Shown here piece after piece: positions 12,149 through 25,130 of a stretch of 64,000 nt of DNA (positions within the stretch are counted from its first letter, which is position 1; every line of letters starts with the position of its first letter). This DNA comes from Labia minor (taxonomy: Eukaryota; Arthropoda; Insecta; Dermaptera; Spongiphoridae). Where the stretch lies: contig OY720350.1 of assembly GCA_963082975.1 (NCBI GenBank), positions 19,376,910 through 19,440,909 on the forward strand. The letters run 5' to 3'. The translations under genes were made by a program, and so were the position numbers. Below the pieces are notes generated by a model, which saw only the letters and a program-made list of their open reading frames with translations, made no database searches and was not told where the DNA came from.

Positions 12149-12719
12149 ACCGACCGACGATAGTAAGGGAAGTATTGTTTTCACACCAAATTTCACATGT
12201 GGGGATTTTTACATATCTCCACGAATCATGCATTTTCTAAACAGAAAAAAGTATTTTTAGCATGATGTCTGTCCGTCCGTCCGTATAGATGTGTACAGCC
12301 TGAACGGCTCAACCGATTTTGATGAAATTTGGTATATTTACTTAATGCATCAGTGGGATGAATTGATCAACTTTTGGTGCAATTCCGGAAACCGGAAGAG
12401 GTAGTATTTTTTATATAACACCACGAATCATGCACTTTGTATTGGTTTTATCCTTGAGAAAAATCATATTTATTAGTTTTTTCTTGATTTAATATTATAT
12501 GACGTCATCCAGCCATTCATGACGTCACAGCCTGGTCTTGCATATATATTATAAATAAAATAAAATTAAAAATGTTTATATTTATTATTTATGTATCCAT
12601 ATCTGTTTTTTATTACATTAATAGATATATGAAGATTATTTGAAATTGTTTCTGTAGCTGGAAATTAATTTATTTCAAACCGTCGGTCGGTTCGGACCTG
12701 GCCACAGGTCAACTTATTT
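12149..12719 (+). mobile_element. Family 1 HINE-like element (copy B)
   Basis: Both ends present. The interior matches copy A, with a deletion of most of the second module after CCGGAAGAGGTAGTATTTTT. TGACGTCA octamers lie at 12500-12507 and 12520-12527. It ends in the GACCTGGCCACAGGTC hairpin and AACTTATT. Confidence 0.75.
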
Positions 12720-12978
12720 GTATTTATTTTGAAATTAAATAACCAAGATTTAGGTTCTTATTTAAACAAAAATCATATAAAAATTTAATTTGATTTATAT
12801 TATAGCAGGTATAACTAGTAGGAATTTGTATTAATATTTTCACTAATTAAAATTATTATAAATCTCTATAGAATATAATATAATTGTAAAAATTGAATAG
12901 TTTTGGCTGTAATTTATTCACTTTCAAATTACTAAAATCATATACTGAGAAAGAAGATAAGATTTTAATAATTTAACA

Positions 12979-13266
12979 CAGTGATTCTCATTGCAATTTT
13001 ATTTTTTTTTTAAATGTGCCCCCAAATTTTACAAATGTAAAGTTCAAATTAAGAAAAAGTTCTGTATGTAAAAAAAAGGTAAAATGTTTTGGAGATCAGA
13101 GGCTCATAAAATGTTTTTGCGATCCGACTCTTAAACACTTTCGACTTTTTTCAATTTTTTCAATATGGTAATTAACTTTTACACTTATCTTTTTCTTTGT
13201 GTGCCGCCAAATTTTTAAACCATTAAAAGTGTGCCGCGGTAAAAAAAAAAAGGTTGAAAATCACTG
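12979..13266. mobile_element. hAT-type MITE with perfect target duplication
   Basis: Starts CAGTGATTCTCA and ends TTGAAAATCACTG, inverted ends of hAT type. It is flanked by identical 8-bp ATTTAACA at 12971-12978 and 13267-13274, the hAT target-duplication length. The inside includes two GTGTGCCGC motifs and no coding region. Confidence 0.8.
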
Positions 13267-14232
13267 ATTTAACAATATATGTATATATATTGGTAAAACT
13301 TAAATTTTGTGAAACAAAAGCTAAAATTTACTTAAAAAATAAACATCTATTTAAGTAATTAATGAATGAATTATAATTGAGATAATAATAAAAAAACAAT
13401 TAAGTAACTACAAAATATAATCTTTTTTTTTTAATTAAAATTTTATATTCCTATGATGAAATCAGTTTGTTTATAATACATAAATATGAATATAAATATA
13501 TATATATATATTAATTTATAAAAAAATAATCTAATAATATTTTTTTAAAATAATCTACTATTATTCATCATAATAAATTTATATTATAAATAGGTTTTAT
13601 ATATATGAAAGAATTTACTTTCACTTGATGGTTATATTATTAATATTTTTTACGTCATTAACGTTTAATGTATTATATTAGTAATATTAAAATATTAATT
13701 TTCTATGGAAAAATGTTAAATCATTTCTAAATTCTTTCAACACATGGAAAGAGAGAGAGAGAGGATTATTTTAATCATTTATTGCAATTATGTAAACGGA
13801 ATTCATATTGAAAATTTTTATTTAATTGTATTAATATTCAAATTTTATTTTATTGTTAATCATTTTATATTTTTATTACTGTAATTATAAAATTATCTGA
13901 TAATTTTTTTTTTTTTTTTTTTTTGAAAATGTGTTATTAATTTTTTTCATGAATTAATATTAATTCCTTCTAAGTTAAAGATATAGAAAGTTATTAAGTA
14001 CTAATATATTAAATATATATATATATTAAATAATGGTAGCTTAAATCGGATATTGTTCCCGTTGGCTATTGGAGAATTTAAAAAAAAAATAGTTTTTATA
14101 ATTCTATAATAATTATCTTGGTTGCCTACGCCCAATTGGAAGATTATTATTAAATCCTATAAGAGAACATCTGGCAGAGATTAAGTGAAATATCAGCTGA
14201 TATTTTAATATTCTTTCTATTTTCTATATTTA

Positions 14233-14263
<31 letters not shown>

Positions 14264-14389
14264 GGTAAATCAATTCATAAAATTCTTTTTTTTTTTGTGG
14301 GTCTTAATTTAATTTTATCCCTAGAACGAATTTTTTGAATTCAAATTAAAGAATGAATCAGATTTTCTATAATAGCTAAACTCTAGCGA
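13267..14389. other. AT-rich non-coding DNA
   Basis: TA tracts, T-runs and a 26-bp A-run at about 14236-14261. No gene is seen. Confidence 0.5.
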
Positions 14390-14830
14390 TTATATCTAAT
14401 AATGATGTCAAGTTTTTGCAACATATTTTGCGTACGCGGATCACCTGGCATTCTTTCTAACCACCATTCCCCACTTGGCCAGTTTCCGGATCCCCCTATT
14501 AGTATCCGGATCCGGGGTTCTTTGAGGCTGGGCACGCGCGAGGCATCAATCACGAAAAATCCCCTCTCCTCCATTTCTCTCTCTCTCTCTCTTCTCGTCT
14601 TCTCCAACCCCCTAATATCTCCCTTCGTCTTCCAAATGCAGATGGGGGGATGAAAATGAATGAAAAGGAGTGGATGGAGGAAGGGAAGGGACTTTCTTTT
14701 CTTTGAGAGATGTGCAACAGGCGTCACCCCACAACCACCTGGCCGAAACCCTCCCTAAGAAGCCTCCACCTCGCTCTTTTTTTTATAAACCATCCAACGA
14801 GAGTTTGAAGGAATTCGTTTTGCTCCATTT
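14390..14830. promoter_or_regulatory. GC-richer island, candidate regulatory module
   Basis: A well-bounded island with a CT repeat (14573-14592). GGCACGCGCG at 14531-14540 fits the Hairy/E(spl) class of sites. Frames are open on both strands around the CT repeat and look non-coding. Confidence 0.35.
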
Positions 14831-15233
14831 AAAAGGATCGTTTTTAAATTTTCTTAATAAAAAATCCTCTCTTTTATTTTATTTTTTATTTTTAATTTTT
14901 TAGGATTTTTTTTTGTTTTTGTTTTTTTTTTGATTATAGGCATTCAATCAAAATATATTGCAGAACATTGGAATTTTTAAATTATTTCAAATTCATAAGA
15001 TATTTATTAAAATGATTATATATTATATTATTAGTATATATTTTAATATAAAATATATAAAAATTAGTATTTTTAATTGTTATATAATAAATGATAAATT
15101 GTCTTGAATGAATTGAAATAAATCAACCAAATGATATTATTAAAATTTCATGTAAATGTTTTTTGAAAAGATTGATGAGTAAGGGATCTATCTATTTACT
15201 ACATATTGGTATAAAGATATAGTAATAATAATA

Positions 15234-15264
<31 letters not shown>

Positions 15265-15404
15265 TATATATATATAAATAATTATACATTTATATATAAT
15301 TTAAGGTAAATTAGAATAACTTCTAAATTTTTTTAATTCTAATTTATTTTTAAAATAAATGTACTATATAAAGAATCAAATAAAGAATGACCGAAACTTT
15401 ACTA

Positions 15405-15530
15405 TAACAATACATCCCTTACTATCGTCGGTCGGTAAAAATTAAACAGGAATTTTAAAGTTGATTAAAAATCGATTTAATTTTGACATAAGATCGAACA
15501 GACAGACAGACAGACATGAAGTGAAGTTGA
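15405..15530 (-). repeat. Family 1 left-end fragment plus GACA repeat
   Basis: CCCTTACTATCGTCGGTCGGTAAAAA marks a solo left end in minus orientation (about 15416-15441). A GACA repeat (15499-15514) lies 58 bp away. The rest of the element is missing. Confidence 0.55.
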
Positions 15531-16840
15531 TAAAAGCGTTATAAAAATACCTGTATTCTCTTTAAAATTTTAGTTTGTTTAATATTACATCCTAAATCAA
15601 AATGAAATCTTACAAAAAATACTACAATCTAATTTTTTTTAATATTTTTTTAATGGCAATATTTTATATACTTTAAAATAAATTTGTGGGAATAAATTTC
15701 TAGTCAAAATATTAATTTATTATTTAATTAAAAATTATTTTAAAATTATCATATGTATACCATACATTTCTATGACCTACTACTAGAATTTGTTACTATA
15801 ATAAAAAAACTCAATTTTTATTTGTATAATTTAAAAAAAAATATTTTTAAATTTAATTATTCCTTGAATTATTTCAGCTGCTAGAAAAATTAATATTAAT
15901 CTTTTATGAAAATAAAAAATTAATTCATGTAAAATTTAATTAAAATTTAAAAAAAAAAATTTTTTATAATAAAAAAACTAGATTGTATATACTTGTATAT
16001 TATAAATTCATATTAGAATTCTATTAATTTGAATTAACTATTGCATGTATTGAATTTTTGATTAAGCCCCTATAAAATTTTAAATAATATTTATTATTCA
16101 TTTTTATTTAGTAATTATTTACTTATCTATTAGGAAATATAAAAAGTAAAAACAAAATAAAATATTAATGTTCATCAATATTTATATTTGAGAAATAAAT
16201 ATTAATTACTTTAATATATGTCTATTAAAATAAATGAAAATTAAATGAATATTAAATTAAGTTATTATATATATAAAGTTATTTTATGTTTTTATCTGAA
16301 AATTATTAATTAGAGTAATTTATTTATTATTAAATTATAATAACATTTAAAGCTATAAGTACACTCAAAAGTCAATTTTCTTAAAATTGATTATTCTGAT
16401 TCATTTGATAGAAATCATATCAAGGTGTATAGAGTCTAATCCGTTGGGACACAGATAGTAAACACCACAAGTGATATTAAAATTGTATTTTAAAAATTTT
16501 TCTCCAATAAATGTTGTTATAATAATATTCATTTTTTTTAACATTAATTGATTTATACGAGTAGTTATTATATTTAGTTATTATAACTAGATTAAATGAA
16601 TAAATATTACCATCAAGGTCGTTTTCTGTAATTGTTTGTTTTATTTATTTATTTTTTTTTTTAAATAATTTTTTGTTTTTATATATTTCTAATGATTTAC
16701 ATTGAAATAGATTGCAAGACTAATTGCTTTTGCAAAAAAATACGAATATTTGCTAGTCTAATTGGTTTCTATCTGATGTTGTGTTGATATTTTATGTTGT
16801 AGTTTGGTCATTAATTTTCGTTAAGCATATTTAATTTGTC
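15531..16840. other. AT-rich non-coding DNA
   Basis: Very AT-rich. One TGTGGGAA (15685-15692) fits the Su(H) consensus but stands alone. No gene is seen. Confidence 0.5.
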
Positions 16841-17141
16841 ATTTAAGAAATCTCTGATCTAACCTTCAAGGTAATTTCGACGGATGTTCTGAATAAACAT
16901 TTCTAGGCGCCTCAAACGTGATGAGTGAGTGAGGATAAAATGTGGGACTGGTGAGTAAAAGTGGTGGGGGAGGGGGAGGGTGACTTTAGAAAAACAACAT
17001 TCTTCCGGTATAAAATCAATTTTCTTAAAAATCAAGCGCTCAGTTGTTGTAGCAGCTACTTCAAATTTTAATCCATGCCTTTTTCTCCTTTTTAATTAAA
17101 TCTTTCTACCCGGATGTTCTTTTAGTATATTTATCTATAAG

Positions 17142-17176
<35 letters not shown>

Positions 17177-17790
17177 TCACCAGATTTCCCTGAAGGCCCA
17201 GAAAGTTCGGTACGTTTGACATCTGGGCTTTTTTGGGCAGATGCTTTTCGGATACTTAAGACATTCACAGGTACCAACAATCTGTTCGATACTTATCCTC
17301 AAGATGTGCACCATAAGGTCGCCCCGAAACCCTTTTCGATCCCCTTTTGTGGCTGTCCAACGAATACTGTAACCAAATTAATTATATCAATCACAAAATC
17401 GCTGGTAAACCAAGAATATAAAGTCATTAATATTAATATCCATACGTTAGGTCCGAACTGACCCCCTTATGATTATTTGATGGTCATCTTGAGCTGCTAT
17501 AAATTTCTTCAAACACGCATTTGAATAGCAACGAAGACATTCAAAAAGCCGTTTAAAACCAGATCGAATCCAGTCCCTTTGCTAATCCTTTATTCTGAAC
17601 CCTACATTTAAGGGAGGCGTTGTCTTTTTTAGGGATATAAAGTAGTGGAAGGGGGGAAGGGGGCAAGCAGTATTCAACAACGACCTGTTTTCTTATGCGA
17701 GTTTAAATAGAAAATGATGAATGCCCCGACAAAATGCACTAAAGAGATGAATGTAGAGCTTAGTAGAATATTTAAATTTTTCCACTAACG
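16841..17790. promoter_or_regulatory. Two mixed-composition islands, candidate regulatory DNA
   Basis: About 16850-17080 and 17180-17790, separated by a TA repeat (17143-17170). A G-rich tract at 16961-16980 could form a G-quadruplex on the + strand, and a second G-rich run lies near 17649-17663. Open frames are short and unrecognised. Confidence 0.3.
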
Positions 17791-19768
17791 GCTGCTGGCT
17801 TCCGCTAAATGACACTTGATCGACATATAAAGGGTTGGGTTGTAATGAATTTTACATATAAAATTAATATAGAACAACATCAACAACAACAACAACGTTC
17901 TAGGACAAACTATTATATTTATTGCTTGTTGAAAGGATGCGGGTTTCGATTGATTCAGGCGCCCTTGATTTAAAAAAAATAAAAAAATTAAATAATCATC
18001 CGTAATCGAGTAACAAATCGTTCCAGTCACGATATTCTCTTAATTTAGTACTCGTATCACAAACATTCTATTCATTTTTACTGGAAATTCATACTTAGAA
18101 TATATATTATATATATTAAAGAAAATTTCCAAACAAATTAAATGAGAAAATACATTATAACAATTTTATATATCTCGTATAACTATATATTATAATAATA
18201 TATATATATCTTTAAGGTAATTTTAATTTAATTAATATTTTAATTATAATTAATAAATTTGAAATTTATTCATTATTTTTTATATGAAAAAAAATATTTT
18301 TTTTCAATTGTTTTTTTATTATTTTAAAAAATTAAAAACTATATATAAAATAATATAAACAAAAGAAATTATTATTAACAGACACCTCCATTGATACCAT
18401 ATTTAAATTAGATACATACTAATGAAATACTTAATTTACAAAATAAAAAAAATAAAAATTTTTGTTATATATTTATAAATAAATAATATATTTTTTTAGA
18501 TAAACATTATATATATATTTACTATATTGTCCTCAAAAGTTATATTATTTATAATTTATTGATATATGAACAATATACAATTAGTAAAATTACTTTGAAT
18601 AGATACTTAATTTAGTAATTATTCCTAAAACATTAAAATTGAATAGGGAAGTTATGAGATATAAAAGTTTATTACACCTACGAGTAAATAAAAAACAAAA
18701 AACACAATCTTCCTCCCCCTACCTCTGTACGTACACCATTAGATTTACCAATTATCATTTATTAATATATATAGTTAATATATATTTATATTATATAAAA
18801 TTTATTTTAATATATTTATCACAATAACATTTTTCTATCTAATTTATAGTTTTTTTAATTTTTCTGATTTATCATAAAATATTTTTTTTTTAATAAACGT
18901 TGTTTAAATCAGATTTAAAAACAGTTATTTCAATAAACAATTGATTTATTTTGAAGTAAGTGCTAATTATAGTAGAGATTAGTAATATGTGAAAAGTGTA
19001 TAATTATTATGATTTCTTATTACTATAAATATTAATTAATAGCTAAGAGCGTGTTAGTTATTAAGTAGAATTTATACAAAGATTTTAACAGTTTATCATG
19101 TAATAATTAAATTCAATTATTTAAATAGTACTTTACTCTAGTATATTTACTTATATTATTTTTGAATTTTTTTTTGTAGAACTTGTAAATTTGAACTTAT
19201 ACATTATACATGTATTGGTTATATTATTGTTTTAGATATTAATCTGATCACAAATTTAAATAAGAATATGAATGAAAATATATATATATATATATATATA
19301 TATAATCATTATTTAAAATCTAAAACTGAATCAATTGATAATTGATTAATTTTATTTTTGTATTTACGTTTTTTGAAAATTTGAAAAAAATACATCATTT
19401 TCTATTTTGGAAAAGACTATTAAAGATATATCAAAAGAAAAATCCACCTTACCTACAAAATCAAAATTAGAAAGCTTATTGATAAAAATTAGCACCTCTG
19501 ATCAAGCAAGTTAAGCTAAAGGTTAGGTCAATATTCTTGATCATAGAACATCTTTACCATTTAAGTTTTTTTCTTTAAGTTGATTAGCGCAGTCCTTTCA
19601 AAGTATGTACAAAAGTCAGTATGTTTTATATTTCTTTATAACTCTTAAAGAAATATAAAACAAACTCTGAATTTTGTGAAAATTTTTTGAAAATTTCCAA
19701 AAATTCATTATGAAAATGAAATTTAATGAATAATAATAAAAAAATATTATAGGCAATATGTGTATGAT
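17791..19768. other. AT-rich non-coding DNA with a perfect hairpin
   Basis: Contains CAA repeats (17877-17895), a TA repeat (19279-19303) and a perfect 16-bp stem hairpin (19623-19638 with 19646-19661, 7-nt loop). No gene is seen. Confidence 0.5.
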
Positions 19769-20078
19769 CAGCGGTCGCCAAACTTTTTGACACCACGGAC
19801 CAGTTAATTCATAATTTAAATCCCGCGGACCACTAATAGGATTTTTTAAGTGTTAAATATATTTATAAATAAAAATTGTAATCAAAGAACACATAAAATG
19901 TACCTAGTTAATAAAATGAAACTATTATCACGTATTGTTATGAATTGAATCATGTTTTAATGCATCTTAAAACATAACTTAACATGATGAGTAAGTATAT
20001 TCCACATTTTTCTGCGGACCAGCGAAATTTTCTCGCGGACCACTAGTGGTCCACGGACCACCACTTTGGCAACCTCTG
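19769..20078. mobile_element. hAT-type MITE
   Basis: Starts CAGCGGTCGCCAAACTTTTT and ends ACTTTGGCAACCTCTG, imperfect inverted ends of a common hAT MITE type, with repeated GCGGACCA motifs inside. TATGAT stands on both sides, perhaps a degraded 8-bp target duplication. No coding region. Confidence 0.7.
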
Positions 20079-20807
20079 TATGATTATACTTTTAAAAATT
20101 TTTAAATAAATGGCATTTTAAAACACTTTTTTATATATTTTTCATAGTAAAATTGTTTTTATATTTTATGTTAAAAAACTGATATATTCTAAACGATTAA
20201 ATCAAAATAGTTTGATAATCTTTTGCTCTCTTTTTAAATATATAATAATAATCACAGAACGTTTCATTTTGTAATTATATACCTTTTATATAATCTATAT
20301 CATCTTTAAATAAAACTACATTGTAAATTGATGGGCATTAAATAATCATTTGTATTGTATAAAATGTGTCTGATAATATAACCTTGATTAACATTTTTAT
20401 AATCTAACTAACTCCTCAAGGGATAGAAAGTACGACCCTTAATAGTAGCATATAAAAATTTTAAATTTTATAAAAGAATTAGAGCAACATCAGGTATAGA
20501 TTAACCCTTTAAAATAAAATTAAACTAATTATTTATTCATCGAGAGATATAATTTAATATAAATACATTCATTCTTTAATATTTTTTTTTTGTTTTTTTT
20601 TTATGTTCTACAAAATAAGAAATAAATTAAATATGAGAAAGATTTTATTAATCAATTCATTTTTTAAGTTGCCTTGAAAAAAACCCTGACTTCTTATATC
20701 ATAACAATTATATTATATATATATCATACAAAATTAATATAAAATTAATATAAAATTTTATTTAAAAAAATAAATTCAAAAAAGGGAAATGTCTTCTAAG
20801 CATAATA

Positions 20808-21162
20808 CGAGGGTGGGGTGAAAAGTTTCCGGCCTGACCAAGAATAACGATGTCGTTAAATTATTTTCTTACTAACGTTAGACCAAAAACTGGTTCGAAA
20901 AACCATTTCTACCGTCAATTTGGCGCTGTAGGCGTAATCCAAACGAATTTTTGCGTCGATTCATAACTGTTTTGATGAGACTTAAATTAAATTAAATTTA
21001 ATTTAATTAATTCATTTTTTAATTAATTAAATTAATTAACTAAATTAGAACACCGTTATTAGAAATGTATCAGTGTTGATGCAGATTATGTTGAAAAATA
21101 AAAAAAAAATTTTAAAACATCGTTTTTCTTGGTCAGGCCGGAAACTTTTCACCCCACCCTCG
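20808..21162. mobile_element. Mariner-derived MITE (copy 1)
   Basis: Ends are inverse copies beginning CGAGGGTGGGGTGAAAAGTT and continuing through GGCCTGACCAAGAA, roughly 45 bp with few mismatches. TA flanks each side (20806-20807, 21163-21164), the mariner target. The inside shares about 100 bp with copy 2, including GGCGCTGTAG. No transposase frame remains here. Confidence 0.85.
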
Positions 21163-21389
21163 TAAATCATTAAATTTGTTCAATATCTTTAAATATGATT
21201 TTATGTAATATTTTATATCATTTTTTTAATCACTAAACCACTTAAAATGGCTAAATATTGCTGAATTCTTGTTTGTTTTTTTCAAATAAATTCGTATTTT
21301 ATTAATTTGATTGTATAAATTTTATTTTATTTTTATTTTTTACTATTTTTGAACAATTTTGAAAATTTATGAATTGAATTCTTATCTGT

Positions 21390-21720
21390 TTTTCTAGATT
21401 GTGAAAGAGAGTGGGAGCAATATTTAATCAAACTCTTTTATGAATCTCTTGAATTCCCTTCTCCATTCCGATTAACTTAACCCGGCCCGATTCGCAAAGC
21501 ATCACCGTGAAATTACTTCTATTCTTACCTCCCTCTTTAAATTCCATTGTCCTTTTCATTTTATCCAACCAGTTTTCTCTTTACAATTTTTTTTTTTTTT
21601 TATTTTTTCATTTTTTTTTTTAATTAACTTTCTTTAGATAGTAGACGTTGTCCCTTCAGAGGGTTGGACTAAAGGTATACTCACCCCTTACTTATTTCTA
21701 AGGGTCCGAGTGTTAGATTT
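21390..21720. other. Mixed-composition patch
   Basis: Contains CCGGCCCGATTCGC and pyrimidine-rich runs. Nothing is recognised; possibly regulatory. Confidence 0.25.
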
Positions 21721-22089
21721 TGAATCAATTATAATATATATATATTTTACATAAATGTTATAATTTTATATTCTAATTTAGGTTTTAGTTACACCCTTAT
21801 TTATTTGAAAAGAATTTTATTCAAATTTCTTTTTTAACTAAAAATGTCCGGACGAATTTTTTATTAAATTTTTATTTCTTATTTTTTTTTTTATTATATT
21901 ATATTCTTACACAATAGTATTATATAACTGTATTTTTCTTCCCTTGTTAATTTTTTTTTTTTACTTTTCATATTATAATTCTCATGCCTAGACACAATCA
22001 AATAAATATAGAAATTATACTATAAAAATAATAAAAGTAGTACATTTTTATGATTATTTCTTTTAATATTATTATTATTATTAATTGCG

Positions 22090-22400
22090 TATGGACCGTC
22101 TTGGATCACGCAAAGCTCCCATAAATTTTTAGAAGCGCATCGCATCCTCATGGTCATGATGCGATTGCTGATGGCATTGACTTCTAATATTGAATCGATG
22201 ATCTTCTTGTTCACAATGAACGCCCAGAAGTGGTAAACTTCTTCCAATTCGCTTGGCCGTCTTGCTCTTGAATATGCGATAGTTCTTATAGTCCATTGTA
22301 TTTTTCATCCGTGAATCTTGTCTCTTGAAGAGCAATTATCTGGATATTCTATCACGATTCATGGTTGCTTGTTTTGAGGTTATCCTGCCGGAGCAGGCTT
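22090..22400 (-). pseudogene. LINE endonuclease-domain fragment
   Basis: On the minus strand, shifting between frames, it reads FKRQDSRMKN or QETRFTDEKYNG, then YRIFKSKTAKRIG, FIVNKKIIDSILEVNAISNRIMTMRMRC. This matches the apurinic-type endonuclease of non-LTR retrotransposons (QETRFT block, GVGFIVNKK block, ISNRI block). At least two frame changes and a truncated C-terminus make it non-functional. Confidence 0.65.
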
Positions 22401-22503
22401 TGTAGAACCAGGGCTTGTCAGTTCCTGGAGCTGGGGCAGCCGATGTTAAATTGAATTAAATTTTTATTTTTATTAATTAAATAAATATATAATCTTGAGT
22501 TCT

Positions 22504-22564
22504 ATGCTGGGATTCGAACTCAGGCTTCCTGTGTAGAAATCTCGTACACTACCCAATCAGCCAT
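22504..22564 (-). repeat. tRNA-like SINE head or tRNA pseudogene
   Basis: On the minus strand a near-consensus A box (TGGCTGATTGGGT) is followed about 35 nt later by a perfect B box (AGTTCGAATC) and CCAGC. This is the Pol III promoter layout of a tRNA or tRNA-derived SINE. The acceptor stem does not pair well and an AT-rich tail follows, so a SINE head is more likely than a working tRNA. Confidence 0.55.
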
Positions 22565-22869
22565 TAATATTAATAATTTGATATTAATAATAATAATATA
22601 ACGACGATTAGCTTTTTCTTGCCAATGCTCAGATAAAATTCTTTTCAGATTACCTATAGTCTTTCAAGAAACATAAAAAAATTCAATTGGAGTAATTGGA
22701 AAATATCTCATTTTTTATATAACAAATATAATAAATTTTAATTATATTTTTTTTTTTTTTTGTTGTTTGATTTTTTCCTTAGATGAGGTACAATGCTATT
22801 TCATTATTATTAATCTTAGGATATTTAATATGTATAATAAGATAAATTTTCAAAATCCATCAGTTGATT

Positions 22870-23290
22870 CTTTCATTTTACATACAATTGGGTTCCAGTT
22901 TCTTGTCGTAGTTTAGTCTTTAATAGACATTCTGTTCGTTTTGTTGGCTTGCGCGTGGCTATCCATCCATTCGTTAGTCCCCTGACCTTTCCCTATATGC
23001 CCTACGTAGTCCTAGACTTGAATATGAAAGATAGAAGTTTGCACGAAGGGGAGAGGATCTTTAAGAAAAAAAAAATAATAAAAAAAAGAGGGAGACGAAG
23101 CATTGTGCATTTTGAAATATACGTTATGCTAGTGCTTACTTGGGGGGAGGGAGGGTTGTCTCTAATGTTCAGGACCTTCGCTCTTTCTCTTCTTTTCGAC
23201 CCTCTGATATTGTCGTGGGTTGGATTTCTTAGCCGTTAAAGCCTCGAAGGTAAAGCAACTGGAGGACTACTTTTTCTAATCCAGTGGTTT
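22870..23290. other. Mixed-composition island
   Basis: A GC-richer island with one 96-codon + frame lacking a recognisable domain and crossed by an A-run. Possible regulatory DNA. Confidence 0.3.
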
Positions 23291-23440
23291 TCAAATGAAG
23301 ATGCATCTCCCCAAATACAGATCACAAAAGAATATCATCAAAGAGACTTGAAAAACAAAATACTTAATGACCTTTGGGTGTCTGTTCTTTTCTTCTTTCC
23401 AAATCTGCTTTTTAAAGAGATTTCGGTTAAATCTTTGAGC

Positions 23441-23443
23441 TAT

Positions 23444-23505
<62 letters not shown>
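23441..23505. repeat. TAC microsatellite
   Basis: About 21 uninterrupted units of a TAC/ACT trinucleotide. It gives long poly-Tyr and poly-Val frames that are not genes. Confidence 0.95.
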
Positions 23506-23663
23506 TTTTCATGTAATAAATTCAATTCAACTACGAAAATACTGGATTACAAAATAAATAATTTTTGAATAATTCAAATTATCTAATCTTATAATTATAT
23601 AAGTAAACATGCTACGATACTAATGCTCAATTTGTGTATTTTATTTCTAATTATACTCATATA

Positions 23664-24147
23664 CGAGGGTGGAGTGAAAAGTTTCCGGCCTGACCAAGAA
23701 AAACGATGTTTTTAAATTTTTTTTTTTTTTCCTTTATTTTTCAACATTCAAGATAGCTGAGACCTGTACGATGTCAGCTGAACGTGTGCGAAATATTTTG
23801 CACAACCATTTGAACATGGACAAGCTGTGTGCAAGGTGGGTGCCGTTTGCTAACGTCAGACCAAAAACTGCTTCAAAAAACCATTTCTACCGACAATTTG
23901 GCGCTGTAGTCGTAATCCAAACGAATTTTTGCGTCGATTCATAACTGTTGATGAGATTTAAATTCAATTAAATTAAATTTAATTAATTAAATAAAATAAT
24001 TAATTAAATAAATAAATTAAATTAATTAGAACACCTTTATGAAAAATGTATCAGTGTTGATGGAGATTATGTTGAAAAATATAGGAAAAATTTTTTTTAA
24101 AAACATCGTTTTCTTGGTCAGGAAGGAAACTTTTTACCCCACCCTCG
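23664..24147. mobile_element. Mariner-derived MITE with transposase fragment (copy 2)
   Basis: Same inverted ends as copy 1 and TA on both sides (23662-23663, 24148-24149). Starting at 23771 the + strand codes for MSAERVRNILHNHLNM and DKLCARWVPF, a block of mariner transposases (ERV..IL...L.M.KLCARWVP). The frame then breaks down. This links the short MITE to a full-length mariner parent by internal deletion. Confidence 0.85.
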
Positions 24148-24149
24148 TA

Positions 24150-25130
24150 AAATATTAATATCTGTAAAAATTTATTCTTGTCTTCAAAATGTCAGAAACG
24201 AATAAAATAATAGACAGTCCAATATATTATATATTTATTTTTAAATAATGCTTAAATATTATGTTGTATACTCCTATCATTTTATATTCAATACAAATCA
24301 GAATATAATATCCTCACAATCCTTTCTTTAATTTGATATTTTATAAATATTCAATAATTTTGTTGATATGATAATGCCTGTTTATGAGCCTAGTATAACA
24401 AATTAAATTTACACTTTTTATCTTTAAAAACATCCTAGCAAAAACTATTTAAACTTATATAATTGTTTTATGATTAGATAATTGCCTTTTTATATTGTAT
24501 TGAATTATAATTACTAATAAGGAAGGTAAAATAAAAAAATAAATAAATAAATATAATCGATAATGATTTTGAAAATTTTCCATCATTGAGATAACCAATC
24601 AAAATAAATAAATTTTAAATTTGAGAAAAAAAAATTAATTATATTACAAAATAAATATAGACATTTTAAATTTTTTTTTAGAATTTTAATCCTAATCCAG
24701 GATACAAAAATATTGACAAAAAAAGAGTATTTAATCATTTAAATTACTTATAGTAATCATTTAATTTTGATAATTTAATTAAGCAAGGTTTTATTTGTAA
24801 AAATAATCTCTTATCCACAACACGCGAAACTGAAATATTAAAGATAAAAATACATATCACTAATTTCTTTGAAATATATATGATAATCTATCTATCTATA
24901 TCTATCTATATATCTATATATCTTATCATCTATCTTGGTGCTGTTTAAAAATTTTTTTTATAAAATTTTGGAAAGTCTGACCCCATGTAATTTTTAATTT
25001 ATTTTCATCTCATTTTTTTTTTTTAAATATAATATTATTATTAAAATTATTTATTAAAATTATTAATGTTTAATAAAATATTTTTTTGAAAAAATAAAAT
25101 AATTCTATTTATTTTGATATTATATTTAAA
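24150..25130. other. AT-rich non-coding DNA
   Basis: Contains an imperfect TATC repeat (24887-24932). No gene is seen. Confidence 0.5.

Noticed and set aside
22504-22564. Functional tRNA gene
   Set aside because: A and B boxes are present but the acceptor stem and overall cloverleaf are poor; a SINE head or pseudogene fits better.
23291-23557. Poly-Val and poly-Tyr frames
   Set aside because: Made by the TAC microsatellite at 23441-23505.
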